Both the position numbers and the translations under genes were made by a program. Positions 45,446 to 56,984 of a DNA stretch of 64,000 bases are shown piece after piece. How positions within the stretch are numbered: the stretch's first letter is position 1; each line of letters opens with the position of its first letter. The notes beneath the pieces are model-generated. The model was not told where the DNA came from. It saw nothing but the letters and a program-made list of their open reading frames with translations, and searched no databases. This DNA comes from Diogma glabrata (taxonomy: Eukaryota > Arthropoda > Insecta > Diptera > Cylindrotomidae): NCBI GenBank assembly GCA_963693315.1, contig OY856187.1, positions 389,473,748 to 389,537,747 on the forward strand, written 5' to 3'.

Positions 45446-46620
45446 AAATGTATGTTTTCAAAGGCTTTACATCGTACCTCCTTAAAACAAACGAACAGAA
45501 CTTTAAAGAACTACTTTATCGATAATTATGGTGTTTCATCGAATATCTTTTCAACTAATGCTGGTGTTCCTCAAGGTTCCGCTTTGTCACCTACTCTTTT
45601 TCTTCTCTGTATTAATGACTTGCTAGATTCAACAATTAATCCCATCCATAGTTTTGCTGATGATAGCACACTTCATGCTTCACATGAAATGCCAAATTTG
45701 TATGCACCATCAAATCTTAATGTCGCTAGATCAAACTTGATAGAGTCATTAAATATTGATTTAAAAACCATCTTAGATTGGGGAGTTGCTAGCAGTGTTG
45801 AATTCAACACAAGTAAAACTCAAGTTTGTCATTTTTCTAGATTATCAACACCTAATCCGTTTTTATTAAAGTTTGATTCAAATGATCTTGAAGAGAAAGA
45901 ATCTGTTAGACTTCTTGGAGTTGAGATTGAAAATAATATGAAATGGAATTCTCATATTTTTAACCTAGCTAAGAACGCTGTTCAAAAATTAGGATTCTTG
46001 GGTCGTTGTCGTAAGGTTTTTAATAGCGAGCAGCTTCTTTTAATATATAAATCATTTATTCGTCCCTGCATGGAGTATTGTTCTCACATATGGGGTGGAG
46101 CCTACATAAGTAGCTTGAAATGTCTTGATTCTATACAGCGGAGAGCTGTTAAATTGATCGGCAACTCAACTCTTACTAACGATCTTGATTCCTTGCAACA
46201 TAGAAGAGACGTCGCTGATTTGACGGTCTTTTACAAGTATATTATGGACGAACGGACGTCTGCGGAGATCAAATCGATTTTGCCTGAACCAGCAAACTTC
46301 GCACGTTACACCAGAGCATCAATAGCAGCCCATCCTTTTACGGTTCAAGTGACAAGGTGTAGAACTGTCGCTTTTCAACGCGATTTTTTTAACAGAGTTT
46401 CTCATCTCTGGAATGCCTTACCGGCGTGGGTCTTTCCTGATAATTTTAATCCTCAAAACTTTAAGATTAACGTTAATAAATTCCTCAAAGAAATTTGAAT
46501 AATACTTTCGAGCCCCTAGTTCCCTAGTTAGCATGGTATCTTCGGATATTCAGAGACGTTGATCTACATTGGTTAACACTAAACATGCCTAACATTGAAT
46601 AAAAAAAAAAAAAAAAAAAA
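45446..46620 (+). mobile_element. LINE-A (A2 subfamily), 5' truncated, poly-A
   Basis: Starts inside RT, ends with a 100-bp 3'UTR (ctagttccctagttagcatg, ggatattcagagacgttgat) and about 20 A at 46601-46620. The 3'UTR differs from that of the A1 copies at 69-1289 and 14.9-18.5 kb but matches the scraps at 13.9 and 29.5 kb. Its frame is undamaged over 1 kb, so it is the youngest LINE-A here. Confidence 0.85.
45452..46498 (+). pseudogene. LINE-A reverse transcriptase, C-terminal 348 aa, frame intact
   Basis: Reads STNAGVPQGSALSPTLFLLC (PQGS), IHSFADDSTLHASHE (catalytic pair intact), VEFNTSKTQVCHFSRL, VRLLGVEIENNMKWNSHI (thumb), LGFLGRCRKVF, FIRPCMEYCSHIWGGAY and a C-terminus ending NFNPQNFKINVNKFLKEI and a stop. 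The first half of RT, the endonuclease and ORF1 are absent, so it cannot act by itself, although no internal stop is present. Confidence 0.88.
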
Positions 46621-46639
46621 TTCTAAGTATCCAAAAACA

Positions 46640-47700
46640 AAATTTTATATAAGTTTTATTTATATATGAGCAATTTCACGAAGATTCAACAACGTTTTGA
46701 CTTGGCCCCTTTTAATTTTGATTATTTTTTGTTTATAGATAGTCTTTGATAAATAAAAAATATAAGTTCTCTTAGAATTTTTTTTTTTCGATCAGGGGTC
46801 TTCACAGGGTGCCCCTCAATTTTTGTTATTTTGTGATGTGAGTGCATTTTGACGAGCGATTGTAGAAAAACTACTCAATCGATTTTCATAAATGATATGT
46901 CGTTGAATAGGTATTAGAACAAAGTTTTTAAAAATGTACACTGTTAATTTTTTGAAATAATTTTTAACGGTGTAACATAAGAAAAAAATGGTGTAATTGA
47001 AAAAAAGATGGCATAGCCTTTTTTTTTTTTTAACTAAATTGAAGCCTATTTTATATCTAACCACTTGTGAAAGTTTAGGACTAGCGATATTTTTTGTTTT
47101 AGAGATAAAATTCGTTGTGCATATGACTGTTGGAAATCAGTTTTTTTTGTTCTGAAGGAAAATTATAAAAATGGCGATTTTTAGATTCAGATTTTTTTTT
47201 ATGTTAAATATCAAATATTTTATTATTAAATGAACTTTTTAAAAAGCAATTTCAGTCAAGTTCAGCAAAATTTTGACTCGACCCTTTTTAATTTGGTTTA
47301 TTTTTAGTTTATAAATAGCCTTTGATAAATGAAAAATACGGCTTCAAGTAGAATTTTTTTAAATATAGACCAAAATAAACCAAATTAAAAAGGGTCGAGT
47401 CAAAATGTCGCAAAATTTTGCTGAACTTGACTGAAATTGCTTTTTAAAAAGTTCATTTAATAATAAAATATTTGATATTTAACATAAAAAAAAATCTGAA
47501 TCTAAAAATCGCCATTTTTATAATTTTCCTTCAGAACAAAAAAAACTGATTCCCGACAGTCATATGCACAACGAGAATTCTTAGAGAACTTATACTTTTT
47601 ATTTATCAAAGACTATCTATAAACAAAAAATAATTAAAATTAAAAGAGGTCAAGTCAAAACGTTGTTGAATCTTTGTGAAATTGCTCATATGAATTATTT
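46640..47700. repeat. 1.06-kb palindromic element
   Basis: The outer arms (46660-46790 and 47570-47695) share tatgagcaatttcac, aacgttttgacttg and tagatagtctttgataaat. The inner arms (47090-47300 and 47385-47600) share cagtcatatgcacaacg, aaattgctttttaaaaagtt and gggtcgagtcaaaat. The left side has about 300 extra bases (46790-47090) not present on the right. There is no gene. A transcript would form a very long hairpin. Confidence 0.85.
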
Positions 47701-47858
47701 ATTTATATGAATTCATTCATGAATAATAAAATAAAAAAGCACAATAATTTTAAAGTTATTTAAAGAAAATAATGAATTTATGAATAAAAAAAAACAATTT
47801 TAATGTTATTTAAAATAAAAATTTAAAAACTGCATTATCGTAAAACGAAATGTATGTA

Positions 47859-49148
47859 AGGTCATTCAATAAGTCCGTAGGATGACACATAGATGGCGTT
47901 ACTAGAATTTTTTCCATATGATTTTTATTTAGTACTAACCTTCAAACGATACGTGTATAAATTTGACAGCAATCTGACTATTTATTCGTGAGTTATAGCA
48001 TTTTGTGTGAAGCAACTTTTGTTTTTGAAAAAAAATAGAAAAAAGTGAATTTCGAATTTTAATAAAGCATTGCTTTTTGATGAAAAAAAATACAGTGGAA
48101 ACCAAACAATGGCTTGATAAACATTATCCAAACTCTGCTCCATCGAGACAAATGGTAGAGAAGTGGATGGCTGAATTTAAATGTGGTCGTACCAGCACAA
48201 AAGATGCAGAGCGCAGTGGACGCCCAAACGAGGCTGTTATTCCAGAAAACATAAAAAAAATCTACAAATTGGTTATGAACGATCGCAAATTGAAGGTGCA
48301 CGAAATAGCTGACATTGTAAAGGTAGCAGATGGTAGTGTTTTTACCATTTTACATGAACATTTGGGTATGCGAAAGCTCTGTGCAAATTGGGTGCCGCGT
48401 GAGCTCACAGTCGACCAAAAACAACAACGAATCGATGCTTCGGAGGAGTCTTTGGCACTGTTAAACCGCAATAAAAGGGAATTCTATCGTAGATATGTGA
48501 CAATGGATGACACATGGCTTCACAATTACACACCAGAATCCAAAAGAGAGTCAGCTGAGTGGACAGCAGTCGACGAACCGAATCCAAAGCGAGCAAAGAC
48601 GCAACAGTCGGCCGGTAAGGTGATGGCGTCTGTATTTTGGGATACGAACGGAATAATATTCATCGACTATCTCCAAAAAGGAACCAACATCAACAGCGAG
48701 TATTACTGTGAACTTTTGGATCGATTGAAGGCTGAAATCGCAAAGAAACGGCCACATTTGCAAAAGAAAAAAGTGTTGTTTCACCAAGATAATGCACCGT
48801 GTCACAGATCGATGAAAACGATGGCAAAATTGAATGAATTGGGCTTTGAATTGCTTACCCACCCACCATATTCTCCAGATTTAGCCCCCAGCGACTTTTT
48901 CCTGTTTTCAGATCTCAAGAGAATGCTTGCTGGAAAGAAATTTGAGTCCAATGATGAAGTAATCGCTGAAACTGAGGCCTATTTTGACGAGAAAGAGAAA
49001 TCGTACTATAAAAGTGGTATAGAAAAGTTGGAAAATCGCTATACTCGTTGTATCGCCCTCGAAGGCAACTATGTTGAATAAAAAAATCGAGTTTTGTCAA
49101 AATGTTGTTTTTTTCTTACTTATCCTACGGACTTATTGAACGACCTGT
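47859..49148 (+). mobile_element. mariner transposon, nearly complete
   Basis: The terminal inverted repeats are AGGTCATTCAATAAGTCCGT (47859) and the complement of AGGTCGTTCAATAAGTCCGT (49146), with one mismatch in the first 20; the similarity continues for a few more bases. TA dinucleotides border both ends (47857-47858 and 49149-49150, if two end bases are missing on the left). The length of about 1.29 kb fits the family. It lies in the sense opposite to the ABCG gene. Confidence 0.92.
48080..49081 (+). CDS. mariner transposase, uninterrupted but probable start-codon loss
   Basis: 333 aa from the first surviving ATG. The N-terminal paired-like helix-turn-helix region runs from KNTVETKQWLDKHYPNSAPS through DAERSGRPNEAV. 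WVPRELTVDQKQQRID is the mariner WVPHEL box. The catalytic triad is VTMDDTW, HQDNAPCH and YSPDLAPSDFFLF, with 34 residues between the second and third Asp (DD34D). It ends with CIALEGNYVE. In frame upstream, 48035-48079 reads I-EKSEFRILIKHCFLM, with ATA where the family start Met is expected. Translation from the inner ATG would lose about 15 residues. No stop or frameshift is present, so it is a young copy. Confidence 0.92.
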   Translation: MKKNTVETKQWLDKHYPNSAPSRQMVEKWMAEFKCGRTSTKDAERSGRPNEAVIPENIKKIYKLVMNDRKLKVHEIADIVKVADGSVFTILHEHLGMRKLCANWVPRELTVDQKQQRIDASEESLALLNRNKREFYRRYVTMDDTWLHNYTPESKRESAEWTAVDEPNPKRAKTQQSAGKVMASVFWDTNGIIFIDYLQKGTNINSEYYCELLDRLKAEIAKKRPHLQKKKVLFHQDNAPCHRSMKTMAKLNELGFELLTHPPYSPDLAPSDFFLFSDLKRMLAGKKFESNDEVIAETEAYFDEKEKSYYKSGIEKLENRYTRCIALEGNYVE

Positions 49149-49209
49149 TATGAATATGAATAAAACAAAACTGTGTAAAAAAACAATAATTTTAATGTTA
49201 TTTAAAAAA

Positions 49210-49295
49210 AAAATAAAAAAAAATTCGCATCAATCAGGTTTCGAACTTTCAATTTATAGATCATCAGTCGAGCGCGCTACCCACATACCAATTTG
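49210..49295 (-). other. tRNA-like segment (pseudo-tRNA or SINE head)
   Basis: On the minus strand gtgggtagcgcgctcgactg resembles a tRNA D-arm/A-box, and gaaagttcgaaacctg a B-box/T-arm, spaced as in a tRNA. A GAT triplet sits at the anticodon place, but the anticodon stem pairs poorly and no acceptor stem forms. It is therefore not a good tRNA gene; it may be a decayed tRNA or the head of a SINE. Confidence 0.4.
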
Positions 49296-49299
49296 AACT

Positions 49300-50436
49300 A
49301 TAGACTAAACTCTAAAGTATAGATAAGATTGCCCGATACGCTCGTATAGAAGGATAGACTTACGGCTATTATATTATGGATTACCGTTTTTGCTGGGCGC
49401 AATATTGTTTTAAGTAGAAGTTTGATTACTTTTATACATTTTAATTCTTCGTTTGTGAAGGAAATTGTTAAGCTCCATATTCTATGTGTAGCCCACGCAC
49501 ACGACTGATTATGTGTTCTATTGTTCTCCGTAATTGAGTATGAGTATTGAAATCCTGCTCGATAACGATGCCTTGAAACACAACACAACATAAAGTACTA
49601 AACGGCGAGTAAATAATTGCTGACAATCAAAGAGTAACGTTCTTTTATTCTAGTATAGCTTTTTAATTAAACTGTTTCATTCTGTATCAGATTCTTTCAG
49701 ATTGCCCCACACTTGATATTCTGAAGTATTATTCTAAATATTTTGCTTAGTTAAAATTTTTTTATTCATATAATGAATTATAACTTTATAATCCAATGAT
49801 CCATAGTCTCTAATGTTCGGTTTATTTTTAATATTTACTCCATACTTAGTAGTATAAATGTCTTTATAATAATACCTCGTGCAAATTGAATAATGGCTTT
49901 TAATTTAAAGTTCTAACGGAACACATAATAAAGATATCATATCACATTAAAACCAAATTTCTTTTAATTTTTTATTATTCCTTTTAATCATCATAACTAA
50001 TATCTTAAGACCAATTTAAAAAAAAATGCATACAGTTAAAATAATTGTTTTAGAATTAAAATTAGAATTACTTTTAATTCTAATAGTAAAAATTATTTCC
50101 TATTGTAATAAAATTGTATTAAAATAGTTTAAAATTCTAGCATTCTGTATAAGGTTTTCGGTTGTTTCTTGTAAATCAATCAAATATTCTTTAGCGGTAG
50201 CACGTTTTTAATGTCTTTAACGGGATACTAAATAATTATTACTTTGTATTGTAGTAGTATATGGTTTTAAATCATTTCGTCTATCTTGAAATCTGATGTG
50301 TCGTTTGAATTTAAATATTTAATTCATAACACTTCGAATTTGTAACATTGCCAACGTATTTAATGTTATTAACCACTAAACATAATATGTAAATAAAATT
50401 CAAGTAGTATGGGAATTTGTCTTGTATAAAGAAGTT
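49300..50436. other. Intron sequence, nothing recognised
   Basis: AT-rich; a short minus-strand frame (49298-49591) shows no known domain. Confidence 0.4.
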
Positions 50437-51925
50437 AGAATTACTTCGGTCTGAAAGACCTGAGTATTACATTCATGAGCCAAAAGTGAAATTCTTACCC
50501 CCACTTTTTTGGCATTTCTCGACGTTTTAGGACCTACCGATTCTAAAAAAGCAAAAAAAAAAATGTGTGTCTGTCTGCCGGCCGGCCGTCACAACCGACG
50601 AAATCTAGAAAACCGCTGGACGGATTTGAAAATTTTTTTTTCTAAAAATAGGTTTACTTAATAGGAAGAGCCGAAAGGACGATGTGTTCGATAACTGTAC
50701 CGGAAGTGTGTCAAAAAAATCGAAAAGGTGTCAAAACAAGGAAATTTGCATATTTTTTGCTTAAAAAACGTTCATTTTAAGTGATTACGAGTAGGAACAT
50801 TGAATTTGGAGAAATCTTGATGGTTGGGATTGGTATGTGAGACCAAAATCTAGATTATTGCATTATAAGTTTGTCAAAAAAATGTTGTCAATGTGTCAAA
50901 AGAAAGATTTTTATTTATTTTTTTACCCAATTTTTTGGAAAAAAAATAAAATTAATTGTTTGAAATGAAATTTTATTATTATTATTGAGAATTATGGCAT
51001 TATAAGTTTAGCAAAAAAATGTTGTCAAGTGTGTCAAAAGAAAGGTTTTTATTTATTTTTTACCCAATTTTTTACAAAAAAATAAAATTAATGATTTGTG
51101 ACATGAAATTTTTTTATTATTATAGAGAATTATGGTATTATATATAAGTTTGTCAAAAAAATAATGTCAAGTGTGTCAAAAAATGATTTCATTTATTTTT
51201 TTAGACAATTTTTTGGTTTAAAAAAATGTAGCTGTTTTTATGACGTAAATGTAATTGAAAATGAAATTGGACATGGAAATTTTTGAATTTGTTATAGTTT
51301 TGGAAATATTTTTGGAATTTTGAAAAAGTTTGTATTTTTGATTTTGTAATAATTTTTGCAATATTTTTAGAATTTCGGCAAAAGTTTTAATTTTTGATTT
51401 TGTAAGAATTTTTGGAATATTTTTAGAATTTTAGAAAATTTTTAATTTTTGATATTATTATAATTTTTGGAATTTTTGAAAATATTTTCAATTTTTGATT
51501 TTGTAATAATTTTTGCAATATATTTAGAATGTTGGAAAAAGTTTGAATTTTTAAGAATTTTTGAAATATTATTGGAATTTAGAAAAAATTTAAATATTTG
51601 ATTTTATTCTAATTTTTGGAAAATTTTTGGAATTTTGAAAAAGTTTGATTTTATTTAATTTAACAATATTTTTGGAATTTTGATTATAATTTTCCGGCAA
51701 CGTATTGATGTTTTGTGTTAGTTTTGTAATAAATTTTTAAACAGATATAAAAAATACATGTACTTTAACAAAGAGTTATGTTTGATATACATCGCTGCCC
51801 AAAACTAAAAACCATGTCCTCATAAAAGTTTTTTGCCGAAAACTATATCAAAATCCTTAACCCAGACCGAAGTCTTGATATCTCAGAGCTGTGAGATTTC
51901 AGCCCCTCCATATTTTTCTTTTATC
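50437..51925 (+). repeat. Repeat-R, second long copy
   Basis: Begins ttacttcggtctgaaagacc, then gtattacattcatgag, the tgtctgccggccggccg cluster and aaaccgctggacggatttga. Two to three ~120-bp units with gttgtcaagtgtgtcaaaa follow, then a tttttggaatatttt minisatellite of ~480 bp, ttgatatacatcgctgccca, and ends ctgtgagatttcagcccctc. It is the inverted equivalent of 36030-37880, shorter by loss of minisatellite units. Confidence 0.85.
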
Positions 51926-52185
51926 GTTTAATGTGGAGATGAATCTTTTGTTTCATAAATATTCCTCAATCTTTTACTTTCGCTCCCAAATCTTTTACTT
52001 TCAGAATAATTTATCAACTGATTATGTTACTGATTTTACTTATTTTATTATGTAACTTTTGCTAAATTTTATTTCATATTATCTATTAATTAAAAAAGAT
52101 AACCTTTCAAAACTTTTCACAACTTTTTTAAAACTTAAACAAAAATAGAATATTAAACTCAAATTTACTAAAAAAAAAAGTCCAA

Positions 52186-53515
52186 GCGGCACGTATATCC
52201 GCTAGAAATAGGTAGATTTCGAGATCAGACAGTTTTGTGTGCCAGTAGAATCTGATGTATCAGATTAGTTTAAACAAAACAAACTAATTTCAAACAGATA
52301 TCGAACAAATTTTAAAAATATAATTAGCTACCTACAAGCAAAATTATATCTATCCAATTTTGCAACAAACAAATATCAAATCTACCACAGAACATGTGTG
52401 TGACAATTTATGACACTAACCTACTCTATATCATATGTCGTGCAATTACTGCAAAATATCAAAATAGTTTATTTCTAAGAAAAAAAAAATTTATTTCTTC
52501 TATTCAAATCTTTTATTTTTTTGACTGTTATAAGGTTGACATTGACTGTTATAAGGTTTTTGGAAATTGTAGTTGCAAACTTTTTTGTTGAAGCCAACAA
52601 GTCAAAAACCTCTAACTGCATAGGTTTATATTTATAAGAAACGAATTAAAATGTTTCCATAGATTCTAAATTTATGAAGATTTTAAAAATATTAGTATCA
52701 AACGGCCGTTATAACGGATTAAAAAAACTACTTTTTTTTCTAGTATAAAGCCTATAGTTCCTTAACCATCTGTCAGATTTTTCTGATTTACGAACATGTT
52801 CAAGATATTAATAAAACACACATTTTTAAGAAAGGGTTTTTGATCTGGCTCCACAAATGCAACCGTGAGAGCGCCGGTTGATTCAAACGCATTTTGTGTT
52901 TTACAAGCTTTGTTGTTGGAGCCGCTCACTCAGAAACCTCCAACTGCAGAGGTCTTTTTTTTTAAAGAAACTGATTAAAACGGTTTCAAAAATTCTAAAT
53001 TTATGAAGTTTTTAAAAATATTAGAATCCAAACGGCCGTTATAACGGATCTAAAAAACAGAGTTTTTTTCTAGTATAAAGCTTCTAGTTTCTTAACCATG
53101 TATTGGATTGGGCTGATTTACGAACTTGCTCAAGATATTAATAAAACGCACATTTTTAGAAAAGGTTTTTGATCTGGCCGTATAAATGCGACCGTGAGAG
53201 TGCCGGTTGTTTTAAAAAAAAAAATTTTTTTGCAAACTTTTTTGTTGGAGCCGCTCACTCAGGAACTTCTAACTGCAGAGGTCTATTTTTAAAACAAATT
53301 GATAAAAAAGATTTCAAAGATTCTAAATTTGTTAAATTTTTTGAAATATTAGTATCCAAACGGCCGTTATAACGGTTTTAAAAAATCAATTTTTTTTTAG
53401 AAAAAAGCCTCTAGTTTCTTAACCACGTGTCAGATTTTGCTGATTCACGAACTTGTCCAAGATATTATTAGAACACACAAGTACAGAAAATTTTTTTGAT
53501 CTGTTTTTTTTTTGT
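52186..53515 (-). repeat. Sat-S repeat with tail, inverted copy
   Basis: Starts with gtccaagcggcac, the same endpoint as the 2240 copy, follows the same tail sequence, then has three to four ~320-bp units with gttggagccgctcactcag, ctgcagaggt, aacggccgttataacgg and cttaaccatgt. The last unit breaks down near 53510. Confidence 0.82.
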
Positions 53516-54420
53516 TTTTTTTGTCTCCGCTTATCATATATATAGTCGTTTGGCACAAAAATTTTTCCGAAATTCCGAGATGAAGCCCATTGCAATAGGT
53601 AGATTTTTATATGAAATCTACCTAATATTGAAAACTTGATCAGTTTGAGGGGTTTGATGTATGAATTATTTAATTCTGTATATCAAATATACATGTTTAA
53701 AGTTCTAATTAATTTCATTATTATTGATAGATGAACAACAATAAAAAGAACATCAATAATATGATCAATTTATACGTGAAATATCATACATTGCAAGCAT
53801 ATTTTTCTCTAATTATAACATTAAATGTTTCCACTTCCGTTTCCGTTTTAACCATTCAATCATGACAAATTATCATTTTCAGGAAATAACTAACAAATAG
53901 AAAATCAAAGAAAAAATTCTTGGGACATTAATAGATTGGATGATAGATTTCTTGATGATGTGCTTAATTAAAACAATAAGTTGAGTAAAACTATTTCAAT
54001 GGTTAGATGTGTAATTGTAATTATATTTTTTAAATGTCGGTCGATAAATTAAGATTTCCTAAGACCTTTACATAATTCCAAAATAAATGATGGGTGAATA
54101 GTTTCTTGTTACGAAAATTTGAAAAGTTAAATTATTATTAGAGGTCTAAGTGTATTTAGATTACAATTTAGTCATCGCACATTAACACCCAACTAACCAA
54201 CCTGGACAACTGAACTGTTAAATCGAACAATTCATATATTGAAATATATGGAAATATATGGAGAAAAATATATAAAAATTTTACATACCATTAAAGATTT
54301 ACGAAGGTAAGAAATTAATTTAATAAACAACTCTAAGAAAAACAACAAAATTTAACATTTTAAACAAACGCAATGAACGTGCAAAATTTAAAACTGCTTG
54401 CTGTGTTATTCAATCATTAG
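53516..54420. other. Intron sequence, nothing recognised
   Basis: AT-rich; no feature seen. It ends at the left border of FB-C. Confidence 0.4.
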
Positions 54421-55261
54421 CTATCGTTTTTTTAAGAATCGGGCAGTCGTGGAAATTTTCAAATTTGTTTTTACAAATTTGGTATCAATCGATCGTGCTT
54501 GCCCGTATCCCGAAAACTTTATGAGATTGGGGTGGTAGGACCCACCCCCCTTTAAACCCTCTTAAAGTTTTAGCATATAAAAATCTATATAAAATAAATG
54601 GAAAGAGAAAAAAAAAATTTAATGGCACCATTATCTTTTATTCAGACCGGCGCAACGATTGAGGTTGGTTTGCACCAACATCCCCAACCAACCCAGTGGG
54701 TGGGGTTGACACATTAAATGAGTAAAATATGTCATGTGGGGTATCGTTAGAATCAGAATTTCATAACAGAATACAATCCCCCATATTACCCCCTGATCGG
54801 TGACATAAGCATTTTTTACTCCCAAGGTACCCTTATCGTAGAAAAAAATATTTTTTTTGCATGTCATGTTTGGTGTCGATTTCAATATAACCGGGGATGC
54901 TGAGTTCAATGATGATGATAAAAATGGGATCCGGACTCGGGGTACTCCAAAAAGGGGTGGAGGTTAGGGGGTCGGTTATAAAAAATATCGAAATTATCGT
55001 CATAATAAAAATTGGTGTTAGACTCAGGATAGACCAATAATAGGTCTACCCTGAGTCCGACCCCCGAGGGTTGGGGGGTCGGTTATACAAAGTATCGAAA
55101 TTATTGTCATTATTATCGATTTTTACATAATCGAGGATGCTGAGTTCAATGGTGATGGTAAAAATGTTGACCGGACTCAGTGTAGTTCAATAAGGGGTGG
55201 GGGTTGAGGGTCGGTCATAAAAAATATTGAAATTATCGTCATCATTATAAATTTTTCATTT

Positions 55262-56618
55262 TTGAAGGCTGTAGATCTTGGGTGGAAATCTTTTGTCAGA
55301 TTCCGTGCATTGGCAAAGCTCTCTTTTGAATTTCCGTTGGCCGCATATTGGCTGATGTTTTCGATGCAGCTCTTCCTGTGCTCGCGTTTCTTTTTACGTA
55401 GAAGTTTTGCTGAGGCATAGATAATCAGCTTGGGAGCTTCGGGTATTCCTTGTTAACAATTTTTCTCGCAGTTTTTGTTTATGTTCAACGGATTGGCGGC
55501 ACTCGTCGTCAAACCATTCGTTGTGTGATTTCGGTGGTCGTTTTCCGATTGTAGTTTGTGCTGCGGCTATAATGGTTGATTGAAGCGTTTACCATTCTTT
55601 TTGTATGTTTAATGGCCTCTCAGAAGAGATGTCATGCTCTTCTATGTTTTGTGTTATTATTTCCTGATATCTATTCAGCGTTTCCGGATGTTTAAATGCT
55701 TCGACATTCCAGCGTACGGTCTTTTTTGCTTGTCTGTTAAATGTAGATGATAATTTGCACTTGTACTTAAAGATGACAAGCATATGATCGGTGTCCATAT
55801 CAGCACCTCTGTATGATCGAACGTCAGTTATACTTGTAGAGTGTCTCTTAGAGATCATGACGTGATCGATTTGATTTTCCGTTCTTCCGTCATTTGATTT
55901 CCAAGTTGCCTTCTGAATTCTCTTGTGAAGGAAGAAAGTGCTGGAAATTACTAGATCATACATCATAGCCAGCTCGGCTGCGCGAAAACCGTTATTGTTG
56001 CTGGTATGATGCAAGCTGTTAGGGCCAATATGTGTTTTAAGTTCTGCAATCCTACCATTTTGAGCATTAAAGTCACCTACCACGATTTTATATCATGCCG
56101 CCGGATGTTATTGAGGACTTCTTCGAGTTCTAGGAAGAACAGGTCTTTAATATCATCTGCTTTATCTTCAGTAGGTGTATGAACATTGACGATCGTTACA
56201 TTGAATTTTTGCGTGCGGATTCTGAGTGTGCATTAACCGCATTAACTGGGCAGAAGTCGATAACATGCTGATTCACGCGACGGTGTATAAGAAAGCCAAC
56301 TCCAAATTCTCCTCCGTTTTGATGACCGCAATAATACAGAGTGTATTCTTTCGCTGTTTCATGGATTCCACTGCCTGGCCATCTTAGTTCTTGTAATGCC
56401 ACTATATCCAGTGTGTAGCTCCCGACTTGTTGAGTGAGTTTTAGGAGATCTCCTGGTCTTCTAAGGCTTAGCACGTTCCAGGTTCCCATTTTTAAATCGT
56501 AGTCCGGGTACAGTTTCCGATGTCGTTCCAATAATGAATCCGAGATATTCCGAGGCCTGTGTACAGAATTCATGACAATAATTTTTTTACGGAAATGGGG
56601 TGTTAGCCCTTCGCCCAA
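55262..56618 (-). pseudogene. RTE endonuclease (inverted half)
   Basis: From 56618 the minus strand encodes LKMGTWNVLSLRRPGDLLKL, DIVALQELRWPGSG (catalytic Glu) and GGEFGVGFLIHRRV, then after breaks MVGDFNAQNGR (55589-56083), RTENQIDHVMISKRH and DMDTDHMLVIFKYKCKL (closing SDH-like block as TDH). The linker KPPKSHNEWFDDECRQSVEH follows in another frame. The MGTWNVRSL / RTxNQIDHV signature is that of RTE endonucleases, often misnamed craniofacial development protein 2 in gene lists. A gap near 56090-56195 holds two frame breaks. Confidence 0.85.
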
Positions 56619-56689
56619 CCCAAATTTTCGTGAATGGGCTCGTTCTGCATCTTAAGGTCACCAGAAACAACCTTTTTACACGTTTATAT

Positions 56690-56835
56690 AGCGAGCCGCT
56701 TGATCCAAAACAGACGCCCGCTGAAAACCACCCCTTACATGGAGAACAGACGCCTTCTACACATTTATACAACGAGCCGCTTGATCCAAGACAGACGACC
56801 GTTCCAAGCCGCCCCTAACATGGAGAACAGACACT
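56690..56835. repeat. 61-bp tandem duplication in the RTE 5'UTR
   Basis: The block cgagccgcttgatccaa, cagacg, then acatggagaacagac occurs twice (about 56692 and 56774), upstream of the endonuclease start. This is probably repeated promoter/5'UTR modules of the RTE element. Confidence 0.65.
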
Positions 56836-56984
56836 TGAGTTGCATTGGTTTTATGGCGCCAATGACTCGCCATGGTGCAGAATCATTGAGTATAAGCAGT
56901 ATTTACTCTGCCCCTCTCAACTACACCAACCTAATTCAGTTAACGTTACCCAGGTAGCACGGCGTGGACGTAGAATTTCGGATT

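Noticed and set aside
48059..48862. Minus-strand frames over mariner
   Set aside because: Shadows of the intact transposase frame.
49210..49295. Functional tRNA-Ile gene
   Set aside because: A-box and B-box-like words and a GAT triplet are present, but the anticodon stem is poor and there is no acceptor stem; kept only as tRNA-like.
1..53515. Sat-S copies as terminal arms of a single 53-kb foldback element
   Set aside because: They are inverted and share an endpoint, but the sequences beyond the endpoints differ, no duplication was found, and the interval contains host exons. Two independent copies are more likely.
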